From: an uncultured Clostridia bacterium
GTDB taxonomy: Bacteria; Bacillota; Clostridia; Christensenellales; Borkfalkiaceae
Assembly (NCBI GenBank): GCA_904501795.1
Contig: CAJGCK010000051.1
Coordinates: 1-8,661, forward strand
Direction: 5' to 3'
Length of the DNA: 8,661 bases
Position 1 is the stretch's first letter; the number at the start of each line of letters is the position of its first letter. The notes below the pieces were generated by a model that saw only the letters and a list, made by a program, of their open reading frames with translations, searched no databases and was not told the origin of the DNA. Below, one piece after another: positions 1-6,393 of this stretch. A program made the position numbers and the translations under genes.

Positions 1-20
1 TTAAAGAGCGTGCTTTTTTG
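1..20 (+). terminator. possible right half of a terminator cut by the window edge
   Basis: The first bases hold a GC-containing segment (agagcgtgc) followed directly by a run of six T and more T-rich sequence. This is what the 3' arm and U-tract of an intrinsic terminator look like. The matching 5' arm would lie outside the window, so the hairpin cannot be confirmed. If real, it would end a plus-strand gene converging on the yyaC-like gene, whose stop codon is at 27-29. Confidence 0.25.
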
Positions 21-26
21 TTTGTT

Positions 27-587
27 TTATGCCCCGAAATAACTTGTTGACGGGCTATTTAATGATAAAAAATATTTTTCTAAACCGTCGGCAATCTTTT
101 CCGCCATTTTATATACTAGATTTAGTCTTGTTAAATTATATAGATTAAAGTTATCTTTCGATTTTCCCGCTACGATTCCAGTTATGCTTACGTCACCTAT
201 CTCGCCTAAATTCTTGTTAACCCCAAGCCCTGGTTTTAATCCACCGTTCGAAACTCTTATAATACCAACGTCTTCACTTTTTCCTATACAAGCGTCGATA
301 GCAATTAATAAAGAGTTTGGGTGCATTATAGTTATATATTTTTTGGCATATTCTATTTCTTTTGCCGTAATAGGCGCGTTTAACGTTCCATAAACGTAAC
401 CAGTAAAGTTTCTTTTACGTAGCAAAGTCCCGATTAACGGCCCTAAACTATCCCCTAACACTAAGTCTGATCCAACGCAAACGATTATCGGTTTTTTCTT
501 ACTTACGTTTAATTTGTTAATTGCTTGGTATATTCCGTCGATAGAATACTCGTTAAATACGTTAAAATCATAATACATTCTATCCAT
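27..587 (-). CDS. yyaC: YyaC family spore protease-like protein (DUF1256)
   Basis: The 186-residue protein matches the YyaC family, which is related in fold to the GPR and hydrogenase-maturation proteases and is linked to sporulation in Bacillus. Its exact substrate is not established. Family motifs seen are VGSD (38-41) followed by GDSLGP (45-50), YGTLNAP (66-72), IDACIG (97-102), and a glycine-rich segment KPGLG (118-122) followed by GDVSITG (131-137). The conserved Asp residues at 41, 46 and 98 are candidate catalytic or metal-site residues by analogy. Length is normal for the family. The ATG at 587 is preceded by a GGGGA Shine-Dalgarno with a short three-base gap; Met4 is a weaker alternative. 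The gene diverges from the cvpA-like gene. In B. subtilis yyaC also sits next to soj/spo0J, so the neighbourhood supports the call and suggests a spore-forming ancestry. Confidence 0.9.
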   Translation of the reverse strand: MDRMYYDFNVFNEYSIDGIYQAINKLNVSKKKPIIVCVGSDLVLGDSLGPLIGTLLRKRNFTGYVYGTLNAPITAKEIEYAKKYITIMHPNSLLIAIDACIGKSEDVGIIRVSNGGLKPGLGVNKNLGEIGDVSITGIVAGKSKDNFNLYNLTRLNLVYKMAEKIADGLEKYFLSLNSPSTSYFGA

Positions 588-633
588 TATTCCCCGCCTA
601 AACTTTTTATTTGTTTATTGACTGTATTTTAAC

Positions 634-662
634 ATTTTATTCATTTTTTATTTAACTTGCAA
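634..662 (-). promoter_or_regulatory. predicted housekeeping-type promoter of the yyaC-like gene
   Basis: Read on the minus strand, TTGCAA (657-662) is followed after exactly 17 bases by TAAAAT (plus-strand positions 634-639). These match the sigma-A consensus at 4/6 and 5/6. Transcription would start near 627, giving a leader of about 40 nt before the ATG at 587. The region is AT-rich, so chance matches are likely, and a second TAAAAT occurs at 626-631. No clear sporulation-sigma motif was recognised. Confidence 0.4.
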
Positions 663-685
663 AAATAATTTTTATGTGTTAAAAT
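657..685 (+). promoter_or_regulatory. predicted extended -10 promoter of the cvpA-like gene
   Basis: TTGCAA (657-662) is followed after exactly 17 bases by TAAAAT (680-685), preceded by TG at 677-678, giving the extended -10 form TGnTAAAAT. Transcription would start near 692, leaving a leader of about 25 nt. The -35 hexamer is self-complementary and is the same six bases used by the predicted minus-strand promoter. Confidence 0.45.
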
Positions 686-716
686 TTATTTACATAATCA
701 ATAATTATAGGTATAT

Positions 717-1475
717 ATGAACGTTTTATTAGCAAATTTATCCACCGTTATAATAGACGTTGTTGCCGTTTGTATTATTCTTATTTACCTAGTCTCAGGC
801 TTTATTAGGGGTTTTATCAAAACCTTTCTCTCGACGTTTGGGACCGTTTTAAGCCTTCTAATTGCAATACTTTTATGCACTTCCGTGGCAACGTTTTTGC
901 AAGGTAAATTTGGCGTTGTATCCGCTCTGTCAAACAGTCTTAATTCAGTTTTTAATAACATGTTTGGCGAAGTCGTAATGAATACACCGTTAGAATATGC
1001 AACAGCCGACACTATGAGTCAAGCCGGCGTTTCGGGTTGGATAATTCAAATAGTATTAATAATAAAAAATTCGGGCAACGTTTCAAGCACGGCAACCCTT
1101 AATCAAGTAGTTAGCCCCGTTTTTGCTTACTATATAGTTTTAGTTCTTTCGGTAATAGTTTTATTTATTATTTTTAAAATTATTTTCTATATTATCGGTG
1201 ATATTATTAGTTCAAGTAAAAAATTAGTGTTTGTTCATAAAACGGATAAACTTTTTGGCGCTATATTAGGTTTAATTAAAGGCGTCGTTGTAGTTGAATT
1301 TATTATTATGATAGTTAGCATTATTCCCCTCGGTTTTTGTCAAAGCTTTATCGCTAACTTAAATCAATATCCTATAACGAATTTCTTGTATTCTATCAAC
1401 TTATACAACTCGTTATTATCTAACCTATCATTACCAAATATAATATCATATATAACAGCGCTAATAAGCGCATAA
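717..1475 (+). CDS. CvpA family integral membrane protein
   Basis: This 252-residue protein has the CvpA-family architecture. There are two N-terminal membrane helices (about 11-30 and 37-57) joined by the characteristic GFIRGFIKT turn (28-36). A longer polar external loop spans about 60-130. Two more helices follow (about 135-160 and 182-204), with the second conserved motif DKLFGAILGLIKG (177-189). CvpA of E. coli is needed for colicin V production and envelope homeostasis; Bacillota homologues are poorly characterised, so no specific role is assigned. The ATG at 717 has only a weak AGG (709-711) as ribosome-binding site. A predicted extended -10 promoter lies just upstream and a strong terminator follows the stop codon, so the gene is probably monocistronic. 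A symbol is withheld because orthology to E. coli cvpA is not shown. Confidence 0.82.
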   Translation: MNVLLANLSTVIIDVVAVCIILIYLVSGFIRGFIKTFLSTFGTVLSLLIAILLCTSVATFLQGKFGVVSALSNSLNSVFNNMFGEVVMNTPLEYATADTMSQAGVSGWIIQIVLIIKNSGNVSSTATLNQVVSPVFAYYIVLVLSVIVLFIIFKIIFYIIGDIISSSKKLVFVHKTDKLFGAILGLIKGVVVVEFIIMIVSIIPLGFCQSFIANLNQYPITNFLYSINLYNSLLSNLSLPNIISYITALISA

Positions 1476-1500
1476 ATTATAACAAATAAATTTTTCATAA

Positions 1501-1535
1501 AAAAACAAGCGCAACAATTACTGCGCTTGTTTTTT
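1501..1535. terminator. bidirectional rho-independent terminator after the cvpA-like gene
   Basis: A perfect 13-bp stem pairs 1501-1513 with 1522-1534 around an eight-base loop (acaattac). The GC-rich core is caagcgca/tgcgcttg. The stem carries a T-run on its right and, on the other strand, a T-run on its left. It should work in both directions. It starts 26 bases after the cvpA-like stop codon. Confidence 0.88.
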
Positions 1536-1908
1536 GTTAAATTGTTAAATTTAATTACTTTTTACGTTATTAAATTATTAATAATCTTCTATATGATTTA
1601 TTAGTAATATTTTATTAATTATACATATCTGTATAGTAAATTTATCAAATAACGCATATTTATAATATAAAACATATAGATTTAATTATAGAACTGCAAT
1701 TTTTACAATTTTTTTACTAAAGTTTTATAAAATAAATTATATCAATTTAATTTTTTATTATAATATTTATAAATTTTTCTGGTAAAAGCATTAATAAATC
1801 ACAAAAAACGCTCTTTTTATAGCATTTTTACCTGTTTTTACTCTTATTTTCCCCTATTTTATGGTGTTATTCTATTATTTGTTAAAATTTTAATTACCCC
1901 AATTTTTT

Positions 1909-1924
1909 TGTTTCACGTGAAACG
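1909..1924. promoter_or_regulatory. parS: parS site 1 (ParB/Spo0J centromere site)
   Basis: The sequence TGTTTCACGTGAAACG matches the Bacillota parS consensus TGTTNCACGTGAAACA at all but the last base. The 14-bp core 1910-1923 is a perfect palindrome centred on CACGTG. ParB binds this as a dimer through its helix-turn-helix and then loads as a CTP-dependent sliding clamp. The ParA and ParB genes lie 2.7 and 3.5 kb downstream. Confidence 0.94.
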
Positions 1925-1947
1925 TTATTTTTTTAAGTTCACAAATA

Positions 1948-1963
1948 AGTTTCACGTGAAACA
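1948..1963. promoter_or_regulatory. parS: parS site 2 (ParB/Spo0J centromere site)
   Basis: The sequence AGTTTCACGTGAAACA matches the parS consensus at all but the first base. Its 14-bp palindromic core (1949-1962) is identical to that of the first site. The two centres are 39 bp apart. Each site has lost one different outer base of the 16-bp consensus. Confidence 0.94.
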
Positions 1964-2009
1964 AAAAGAAAAAAAAGAAAGAATAAAAATTGCCAAAAAA
2001 CTAACGAAG

Positions 2010-2064
2010 TGAGACAAAATCAAAAAATAAAATCCCACCTAAAAATTTATGCTATTTTGTCTCA
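2010..2064. repeat. 55-bp inverted repeat downstream of parS
   Basis: Perfect 11-bp arms (2010-2020 TGAGACAAAAT and 2054-2064 ATTTTGTCTCA) flank 33 bases. Inside, 2027-2031 can pair with 2046-2050, giving a two-tier hairpin with the loop sequence tcccacct. No T-run follows directly, so it is not an ordinary terminator. It could be a structured RNA element, a protein-binding site or a tiny mobile-element remnant; nothing seen distinguishes these. Confidence 0.6.
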
Positions 2065-2367
2065 GACCGTCTAAATGCGATTTTTTAAAGATAAAAACCG
2101 ACTGTTTATTAAGCCGTTCGAAACTTATTATTAAACTTTTTATGCTTTTGTTTATAATATAGTTTGGATAAATATAAAAATTCGATTAATTTTATAGGTA
2201 AAACTTTTAATTAATATTTTATTAATAGATTTATTTGGTTACTTTGCGTTAAACTAATTTTAAATACATTATTTTTTAAGCGCAAAAATATTTTGATAAA
2301 TTTTACTGCGTGGCGCATATAAAAATAAAATATTTTTTATAAATTGTCAAAAAATTTTTATATATTA

Positions 2368-2396
2368 TTGTATTTTATATTAAATTAAGGTATAAT
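2368..2396 (+). promoter_or_regulatory. predicted ftsH promoter
   Basis: A perfect -10 TATAAT (2391-2396) lies exactly 17 bases after a weak -35 TTGTAT (2368-2373, 3/6 match to consensus). Transcription would begin near 2403, giving an 86-nt leader before the TTG start at 2489. A TTGTCA at 2344-2349 looks better as a -35 but has no good -10 at the right distance. This is the only clear promoter candidate for the ftsH-parA-parB unit. Confidence 0.5.
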
Positions 2397-2474
2397 ATAT
2401 AAGAAAATATTAGTATTTCAATGTAGATTTAAGCATTTTATACAATAATTTTATAAAAAAAGATTAACAATCAT

Positions 2475-2482
2475 AAAGGAGA
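2475..2482 (+). promoter_or_regulatory. ftsH ribosome-binding site fixing a TTG start
   Basis: AAAGGAGA contains a strong AGGAG (2477-2481) seven bases before the TTG at 2489-2491. The protein that follows begins with a short basic stretch and then the first membrane helix, as FtsH should. No ATG or GTG in frame offers a comparable start, so the TTG is chosen. Confidence 0.85.
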
Positions 2483-2488
2483 CTTGTT

Positions 2489-4597
2489 TTGAAGGCAAAA
2501 AAACCAAAATTAATTTGGATAATTCTTGCTATTATCGTTGTTATAATAGGAGTATTATCCTTTACTAACTGTTTTAACTCTAGTGTTGCAGTTAATTTAT
2601 CAGAATTCAACAAATTAGTTGAACTTTCTTCTACTTCTAGTGATGATGGGAAGAGTATTACGGCTAAGGAATTAACCGATAATGCTTCAGTATTACCCGT
2701 TACTAGTAACACTATTCAAGCCTCGACTTTTGCGGGCGCAGAAATTTTACACGTTGAATTTGATGGATACGTTGTCAATTTCTCGCTTAAAATCAAGCAA
2801 AACAACAATACTCAAGCAGTTATTTCGTATACGACCGTTTATTCTAGGTCGACGGCTAAAGATTTAGAAGCAACTCTAACTGAATCAGGGATATCTTATA
2901 GCTACACCGATCCTAACGCTGGGTCGATTTGGTCTTCGTTATTGCCTATAGGCGGAACTATTATCGTTGCAATCATATTGTTTATATTAATGGTTCATAC
3001 GCAAGGCGGAACGAAGAGCGCTATGAATTTTGCAAAAACTAACGCTAGATTAAATCAAAACTTAAAAGTTAGATTTTCAGACGTTGCTGGCGCAGAAGAA
3101 GAAAAGGCTGAACTTGCTGAAGTAGTAGATTTTTTGAAAAACCCACGCAAGTTCTCTGAACTTGGCGCAAGAATACCCAAGGGTGTTTTATTAGTAGGCC
3201 CTCCCGGAACGGGTAAAACGTTGTTCGCAAAAGCCGTTGCGGGTGAGGCTGGCGTGCCGTTCTTTTCTATAAGTGGTTCGGATTTTGTTGAAATGTTCGT
3301 TGGTGTTGGTGCGTCTAGGGTGCGTGATTTGTTTGACGTTGCTAAAAAGAGTATGCCGTGTATCGTGTTTATAGACGAAATTGACGCGGTAGGTCGTCAA
3401 CGTGGCACTGGTATGGGTGGCGGACACGATGAAAGAGAGCAAACGCTAAACCAACTTCTCGTTCAAATGGACGGGTTTGAAACTAACGACGGTATTATCG
3501 TTATGGCTGCGACGAATAGAGCAGACATTTTAGACCCCGCGCTGTTAAGACCGGGTAGATTTGATAGACAAATTTACGTTAACGTTCCTGACGTTAGGGG
3601 CAGGGAAGCAATTCTTAAAGTTCATTCACGCAATAAACCGCTGTCGCCCGACGTTAATTTTAAGAACGTTGCGCGTATGACTAGTGGGTTCTCTGGTGCA
3701 GATCTTGAAAACTTGTTGAACGAAGCGGCTATTTTAGCGGCGAGAGAGAATAGAAAATTTATTACCAACAAAGACCTTTACGAAGGCATAAACAAAGTTA
3801 TTATCGGTCCGCAAAAGAAGAGTAGGTTGGTTACCGAAACGGATAAGCGAATTACCGCTTACCATGAAGCAGGTCACGCTATTCTTGCAAGATTGTTGCC
3901 TAACTGTGACCCTGTTCACGAAGTTTCGATTATTCCGCGTGGTCAAGCGGCGGGATATACTATGACTAGACCTGAAAGTGATGACAACCACTTAACTAAG
4001 GCAAAACTATTAGACGATATTGTAATGACTTTGGGTGGTAGAGTCGCCGAAGAACTTATTATTAAGGATATATCGGCGGGTGCTTCGGGAGATATTCAGG
4101 CGGTAAGCAAACGCGCAAGGCTTATGGTTACCGAGTGGGGTATGAGCGAAAAAGTTGGGCCCATATCTTATGCGTCTGACAAAGAGTTCTTTATAGGTAG
4201 AGATATGCAATCGCACGTGACTTATAGTGAAGTAACGGCGAGCGTTATTGATGAAGAAGTTCAAAGCATAATTAAAAACGGATTGCAAAAGGCAAGGAAA
4301 CTTCTTTCAGAAAACAAAAAACTACTCGATAATATGGCACGCTTATTAGTTGAGAGAGAAACCATCTTCACCGAAGAAGTTGATTTGTTGATGGAAGGGA
4401 AGAGCGTTGAAGAGATTATGGCGTTTATGGATGAAAACGAAGCTAAACTTAGAGAAAATCCGTTCAAGAGAAAAGAAAGCGTTATAATCAAAGAAAAGAT
4501 AAATCAAACAAAAAAAGCAGACGCTGAGCCTGAAAAAGAAGAAAACAAGGACGACGCTATTATTAAAGGCGAAACAAAAGACAAAGAAGAAAAATAA
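2489..4597 (+). CDS. ftsH: ATP-dependent zinc metalloprotease FtsH
   Basis: FtsH is a membrane-anchored hexameric AAA+ protease that extracts and degrades membrane and regulatory proteins. Visible here are TM1 (about 8-25), an extracytoplasmic domain (about 26-148), TM2 (about 149-169), and the AAA+ module. The module has Walker A GPPGTGKT (237-244), Walker B IVFIDE (292-297), and the second region of homology with arginine fingers R354 and R357. The M41 protease domain has the zinc motif HEAGH (459-463), with D535 as probable third ligand. All key residues are intact. At 702 residues it is longer than the usual 640-650 or so. The extra length is partly a Lys/Glu-rich, probably disordered tail (about 655-702). 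Translation starts at TTG. The parA gene follows after about 50 bases with no terminator, so ftsH is probably the first gene of an ftsH-parA-parB operon. Confidence 0.98.
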   Translation: MKAKKPKLIWIILAIIVVIIGVLSFTNCFNSSVAVNLSEFNKLVELSSTSSDDGKSITAKELTDNASVLPVTSNTIQASTFAGAEILHVEFDGYVVNFSLKIKQNNNTQAVISYTTVYSRSTAKDLEATLTESGISYSYTDPNAGSIWSSLLPIGGTIIVAIILFILMVHTQGGTKSAMNFAKTNARLNQNLKVRFSDVAGAEEEKAELAEVVDFLKNPRKFSELGARIPKGVLLVGPPGTGKTLFAKAVAGEAGVPFFSISGSDFVEMFVGVGASRVRDLFDVAKKSMPCIVFIDEIDAVGRQRGTGMGGGHDEREQTLNQLLVQMDGFETNDGIIVMAATNRADILDPALLRPGRFDRQIYVNVPDVRGREAILKVHSRNKPLSPDVNFKNVARMTSGFSGADLENLLNEAAILAARENRKFITNKDLYEGINKVIIGPQKKSRLVTETDKRITAYHEAGHAILARLLPNCDPVHEVSIIPRGQAAGYTMTRPESDDNHLTKAKLLDDIVMTLGGRVAEELIIKDISAGASGDIQAVSKRARLMVTEWGMSEKVGPISYASDKEFFIGRDMQSHVTYSEVTASVIDEEVQSIIKNGLQKARKLLSENKKLLDNMARLLVERETIFTEEVDLLMEGKSVEEIMAFMDENEAKLRENPFKRKESVIIKEKINQTKKADAEPEKEENKDDAIIKGETKDKEEK

Positions 4598-4635
4598 AGC
4601 AAGATAAAAAAAGTAAGATTTTATAACTTTTAATT

Positions 4636-4640
4636 AGGAG
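4636..4640 (+). promoter_or_regulatory. parA ribosome-binding site
   Basis: AGGAG ends right against an ATG at 4641, which is too close for that codon to be used efficiently. The in-frame ATG at 4647 sits six bases after it, which is normal spacing, so 4647 is taken as the start. Confidence 0.8.
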
Positions 4641-4646
4641 ATGACT

Positions 4647-5420
4647 ATGGGGAAAATTATTGCTTTTTCAAATCAAAAGGGTGGCGTTGGCAAAACGACG
4701 ACGTGCGTTAACTTGTCGGCATACCTTGCGTCTAAGGGAAAAAAGTGTTTATTGATTGACTTGGACCCGCAAGGCAACGCAACTAGCGGTTTAGGCTTTA
4801 ATAAAAGTGAAGTTAAAAATTCGGTATATAACGTTCTTATAGATGAAATGCCTGTAAAAGAAGCCGTGCTTAACACGCAAATCGAAAACCTAGACATTTT
4901 ACCGTCGCACATAGATTTATCAGGAGCGGAAGTTGAACTCGTTTACATAAAGGGTAGAGAACACGTCCTCAAAAACGCGGTTGAAACGGTAAGAGAGGAA
5001 TACGATTATATATTGATAGACTGTCCGCCGTCGCTTGGGCTTTTGACTATCAACGCGTTAACGGCTTCGGATAAAGTTATAATCCCTATTCAAAGCGAGT
5101 ATTATGCGATGGAAGGGCTTAGCCAACTTATAAACACCATTAAACTAGTTGGAAAGCATCTAAATCCCAACCTTAAAATTGACGGGGTAGTGCTAACTAT
5201 GAACGATACCCGAGCAATTATTTCAAGACAAATTGCAGGCGAAATACGTAAGTTCTTTGGCAAAACCGTTTATGAAACCGTTATTCCAAGAAATATTAGG
5301 CTTGCCGAAGCGCCTAGTCACGGCGTTCCTATTATGCTACACGATACGCGTTGTACGGGGGCAAGAGCGTATTTAGCGCTTACCGAAGAATTTTTAGAAA
5401 GACAAAACAAGAAAAAATAA
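4647..5420 (+). CDS. parA: chromosome partitioning ATPase ParA/Soj
   Basis: ParA/Soj is a deviant-Walker ATPase that dimerises on ATP, binds DNA nonspecifically, and works with ParB-parS in origin segregation. In B. subtilis it also regulates DnaA. The 257-residue protein is of normal length. It shows the deviant Walker A KGGVGKTT (11-18) with signature K11 and catalytic K16. The A' motif LIDLDPQGNAT (36-46) contains D40, and Walker B ILIDCPP (122-128) contains D125. These numbers coincide with those of B. subtilis Soj. There is no N-terminal DNA-binding extension, so this is the small chromosomal (type Ib-like) form rather than a P1-type plasmid ParA. The start at 4647 is chosen from ribosome-binding-site spacing and the typical MGKIIA beginning; the ATG at 4641 would add two residues. 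parB follows after 32 bases, in the same direction. Confidence 0.96.
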   Translation: MGKIIAFSNQKGGVGKTTTCVNLSAYLASKGKKCLLIDLDPQGNATSGLGFNKSEVKNSVYNVLIDEMPVKEAVLNTQIENLDILPSHIDLSGAEVELVYIKGREHVLKNAVETVREEYDYILIDCPPSLGLLTINALTASDKVIIPIQSEYYAMEGLSQLINTIKLVGKHLNPNLKIDGVVLTMNDTRAIISRQIAGEIRKFFGKTVYETVIPRNIRLAEAPSHGVPIMLHDTRCTGARAYLALTEEFLERQNKKK

Positions 5421-5452
5421 TTTGCGGTTTTTCCGCGAGTGGAGAAAGTTAA

Positions 5453-6355
5453 ATGAAAAATAATAACCGTTTAGGGAAAGGTTTGTCAGCATTGTTTTCG
5501 GCAACCGAAGAAGAATACGGAAAGAGTCTTGTGTTTGATAGTCAAGAAAATACCGAAAAAGAAGGCGTGACTACCGTTGACGTTAGTTCAGTTTTTGCAA
5601 ACCCAAATCAACCGAGAAAGGTTTTTGACCAAACCGCTCTTAACGAGCTTGCGGATTCTATAGCGAAACACGGCGTTATAATGCCGATAATTGTTAACAA
5701 GAGTGGCGATAGATATATGATTATCGCGGGCGAGAGAAGATTTAGGGCAAGTAAAATTGCAGGACTTAAAGAAGTGCCCGTTATAATCAAAAACTATACC
5801 GAACGCCAAATAAAAGAAATTTCACTTATCGAAAACTTGCAAAGGGAAGACCTTAACCCGATAGAAGCGGCAACGGCTATGCGTTCGCTTATGGACGATT
5901 ATGGGCTTACCCAAGAAGACTTGGCGGATAGAATAGGTAAATCTCGTCCGGCTATTGCAAATACGTTAAGACTACTAACCCTATCTCCCGACGTTATAAA
6001 GATGGTGGCAAATGGCAATCTTTCGGCGGGGCACGCAAGGGCGCTGGTTTCTATTCCAACGATTGACCAACCAAAAATTGCTGAAAAAATAATTAGCACG
6101 GGAAGTTCGGTTAGAGATGCCGAAAAAATGGTGCGAGAATACTTTGCACCACCCGCAGAAGAAAAACCTAAAAAGCAAAAGGTAGAACTTTCTTTAGAAC
6201 TGAAAGAACTTATAATGAATATGCAAAGGGTTTTCGGCACGAAAGTTAACGCTATCGGCAACGATAGAAAGGGTAGAATATATATTGATTATTATACAAG
6301 AGACGATTTGGATAGGCTTCAAGAAATATTAGAGTTCGTAACCAAAAACAAATAA
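5453..6355 (+). CDS. parB: chromosome partitioning protein ParB/Spo0J
   Basis: ParB is the CTP-dependent DNA clamp that loads at parS and recruits SMC and ParA. The 300-residue protein begins with the conserved LGKGLSALF segment (7-15), which resembles the ParA-interacting N-terminus of the family. The CTPase domain includes NPNQPRK (about 51-57), the arginine-rich GERRFR motif (93-98) and ENLQRE (127-132). A helix-turn-helix for parS spans about 152-175 (from LTQEDLADRIGKSRPAIA). The C-terminal dimerisation domain is at about 247-297. All main motifs are intact. GGAG lies eight bases before the ATG. Two consensus-like parS sites at 1909-1963 provide its expected binding targets. A strong terminator follows four to five bases after the stop codon, making parB the likely last gene of the operon. 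Confidence 0.96.
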   Translation: MKNNNRLGKGLSALFSATEEEYGKSLVFDSQENTEKEGVTTVDVSSVFANPNQPRKVFDQTALNELADSIAKHGVIMPIIVNKSGDRYMIIAGERRFRASKIAGLKEVPVIIKNYTERQIKEISLIENLQREDLNPIEAATAMRSLMDDYGLTQEDLADRIGKSRPAIANTLRLLTLSPDVIKMVANGNLSAGHARALVSIPTIDQPKIAEKIISTGSSVRDAEKMVREYFAPPAEEKPKKQKVELSLELKELIMNMQRVFGTKVNAIGNDRKGRIYIDYYTRDDLDRLQEILEFVTKNK

Positions 6356-6358
6356 TAT

Positions 6359-6385
6359 AAAGAGTGCAAATTCGCACTCTTTTTT
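6359..6385 (+). terminator. rho-independent terminator after parB
   Basis: A perfect nine-bp stem, 6359-6367 (aaagagtgc) with 6374-6382 (gcactcttt), closes a six-base loop (aaattc) and continues into a run of six T (6380-6385). It begins just after the parB stop codon and ends eight bases before the next start codon. Confidence 0.9.
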
Positions 6386-6393
6386 AGAGATTT

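Larger units (their letters stand above)
1536..2367. other. long gene-free AT-rich region carrying parS
   Basis: No open reading frame with a plausible ribosome-binding site or recognisable product was found here on either strand. The left part is extremely AT-rich: 1561-1800 has 30 G or C in 240 bases (12.5%). The middle carries the two parS sites and a 21-base pure purine run (1963-1983), followed by a 55-bp inverted repeat. Such composition would fit an easily melted or bent DNA segment, but I saw no cluster of DnaA boxes. The best single matches are one-mismatch sites such as TTTGGATAA at 2163-2171. An origin function is therefore not supported by what can be seen. No tRNA, rRNA or known riboswitch was recognised. 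Confidence 0.7.

Noticed and set aside
184..393. Plus-strand 69-residue frame inside the yyaC-like gene
   Set aside because: It is antisense to a clear family member and has no independent support.
738..746. DnaA-box-like TTATCCACC
   Set aside because: A single one-mismatch site inside the cvpA-like coding sequence with no cluster around it; insufficient for an origin.
2114..2125. ccgttcgaaact, resembling a tRNA T-arm and also present at 243-254
   Set aside because: No cloverleaf can be built around it; a 12-base match between two places is expected by chance in a window this long.
2153..2158. TATAAT that could be another promoter upstream of ftsH
   Set aside because: No acceptable -35 hexamer at 16-18 bp; AT-rich background makes such hexamers common.
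2163..2171. DnaA-box-like TTTGGATAA in the AT-rich region
   Set aside because: Isolated and one mismatch from consensus; expected by chance in such sequence.
4214..4219. A further CACGTG inside ftsH
   Set aside because: The flanks do not match the parS consensus, so it is not a third parS site.
3191..4491. Several 76- to 92-residue antisense frames within ftsH
   Set aside because: All are shadows of a fully conserved FtsH coding sequence, with no initiation signals.
5424..5436. Small gcgg/ccgc hairpin between parA and parB
   Set aside because: Only a four-bp stem and no T-run after it; it should not terminate transcription.
5899..6261. 120-residue open frame antisense to parB
   Set aside because: It lies wholly inside parB, has no ribosome-binding site or recognisable domain, and its composition follows from the parB codons.
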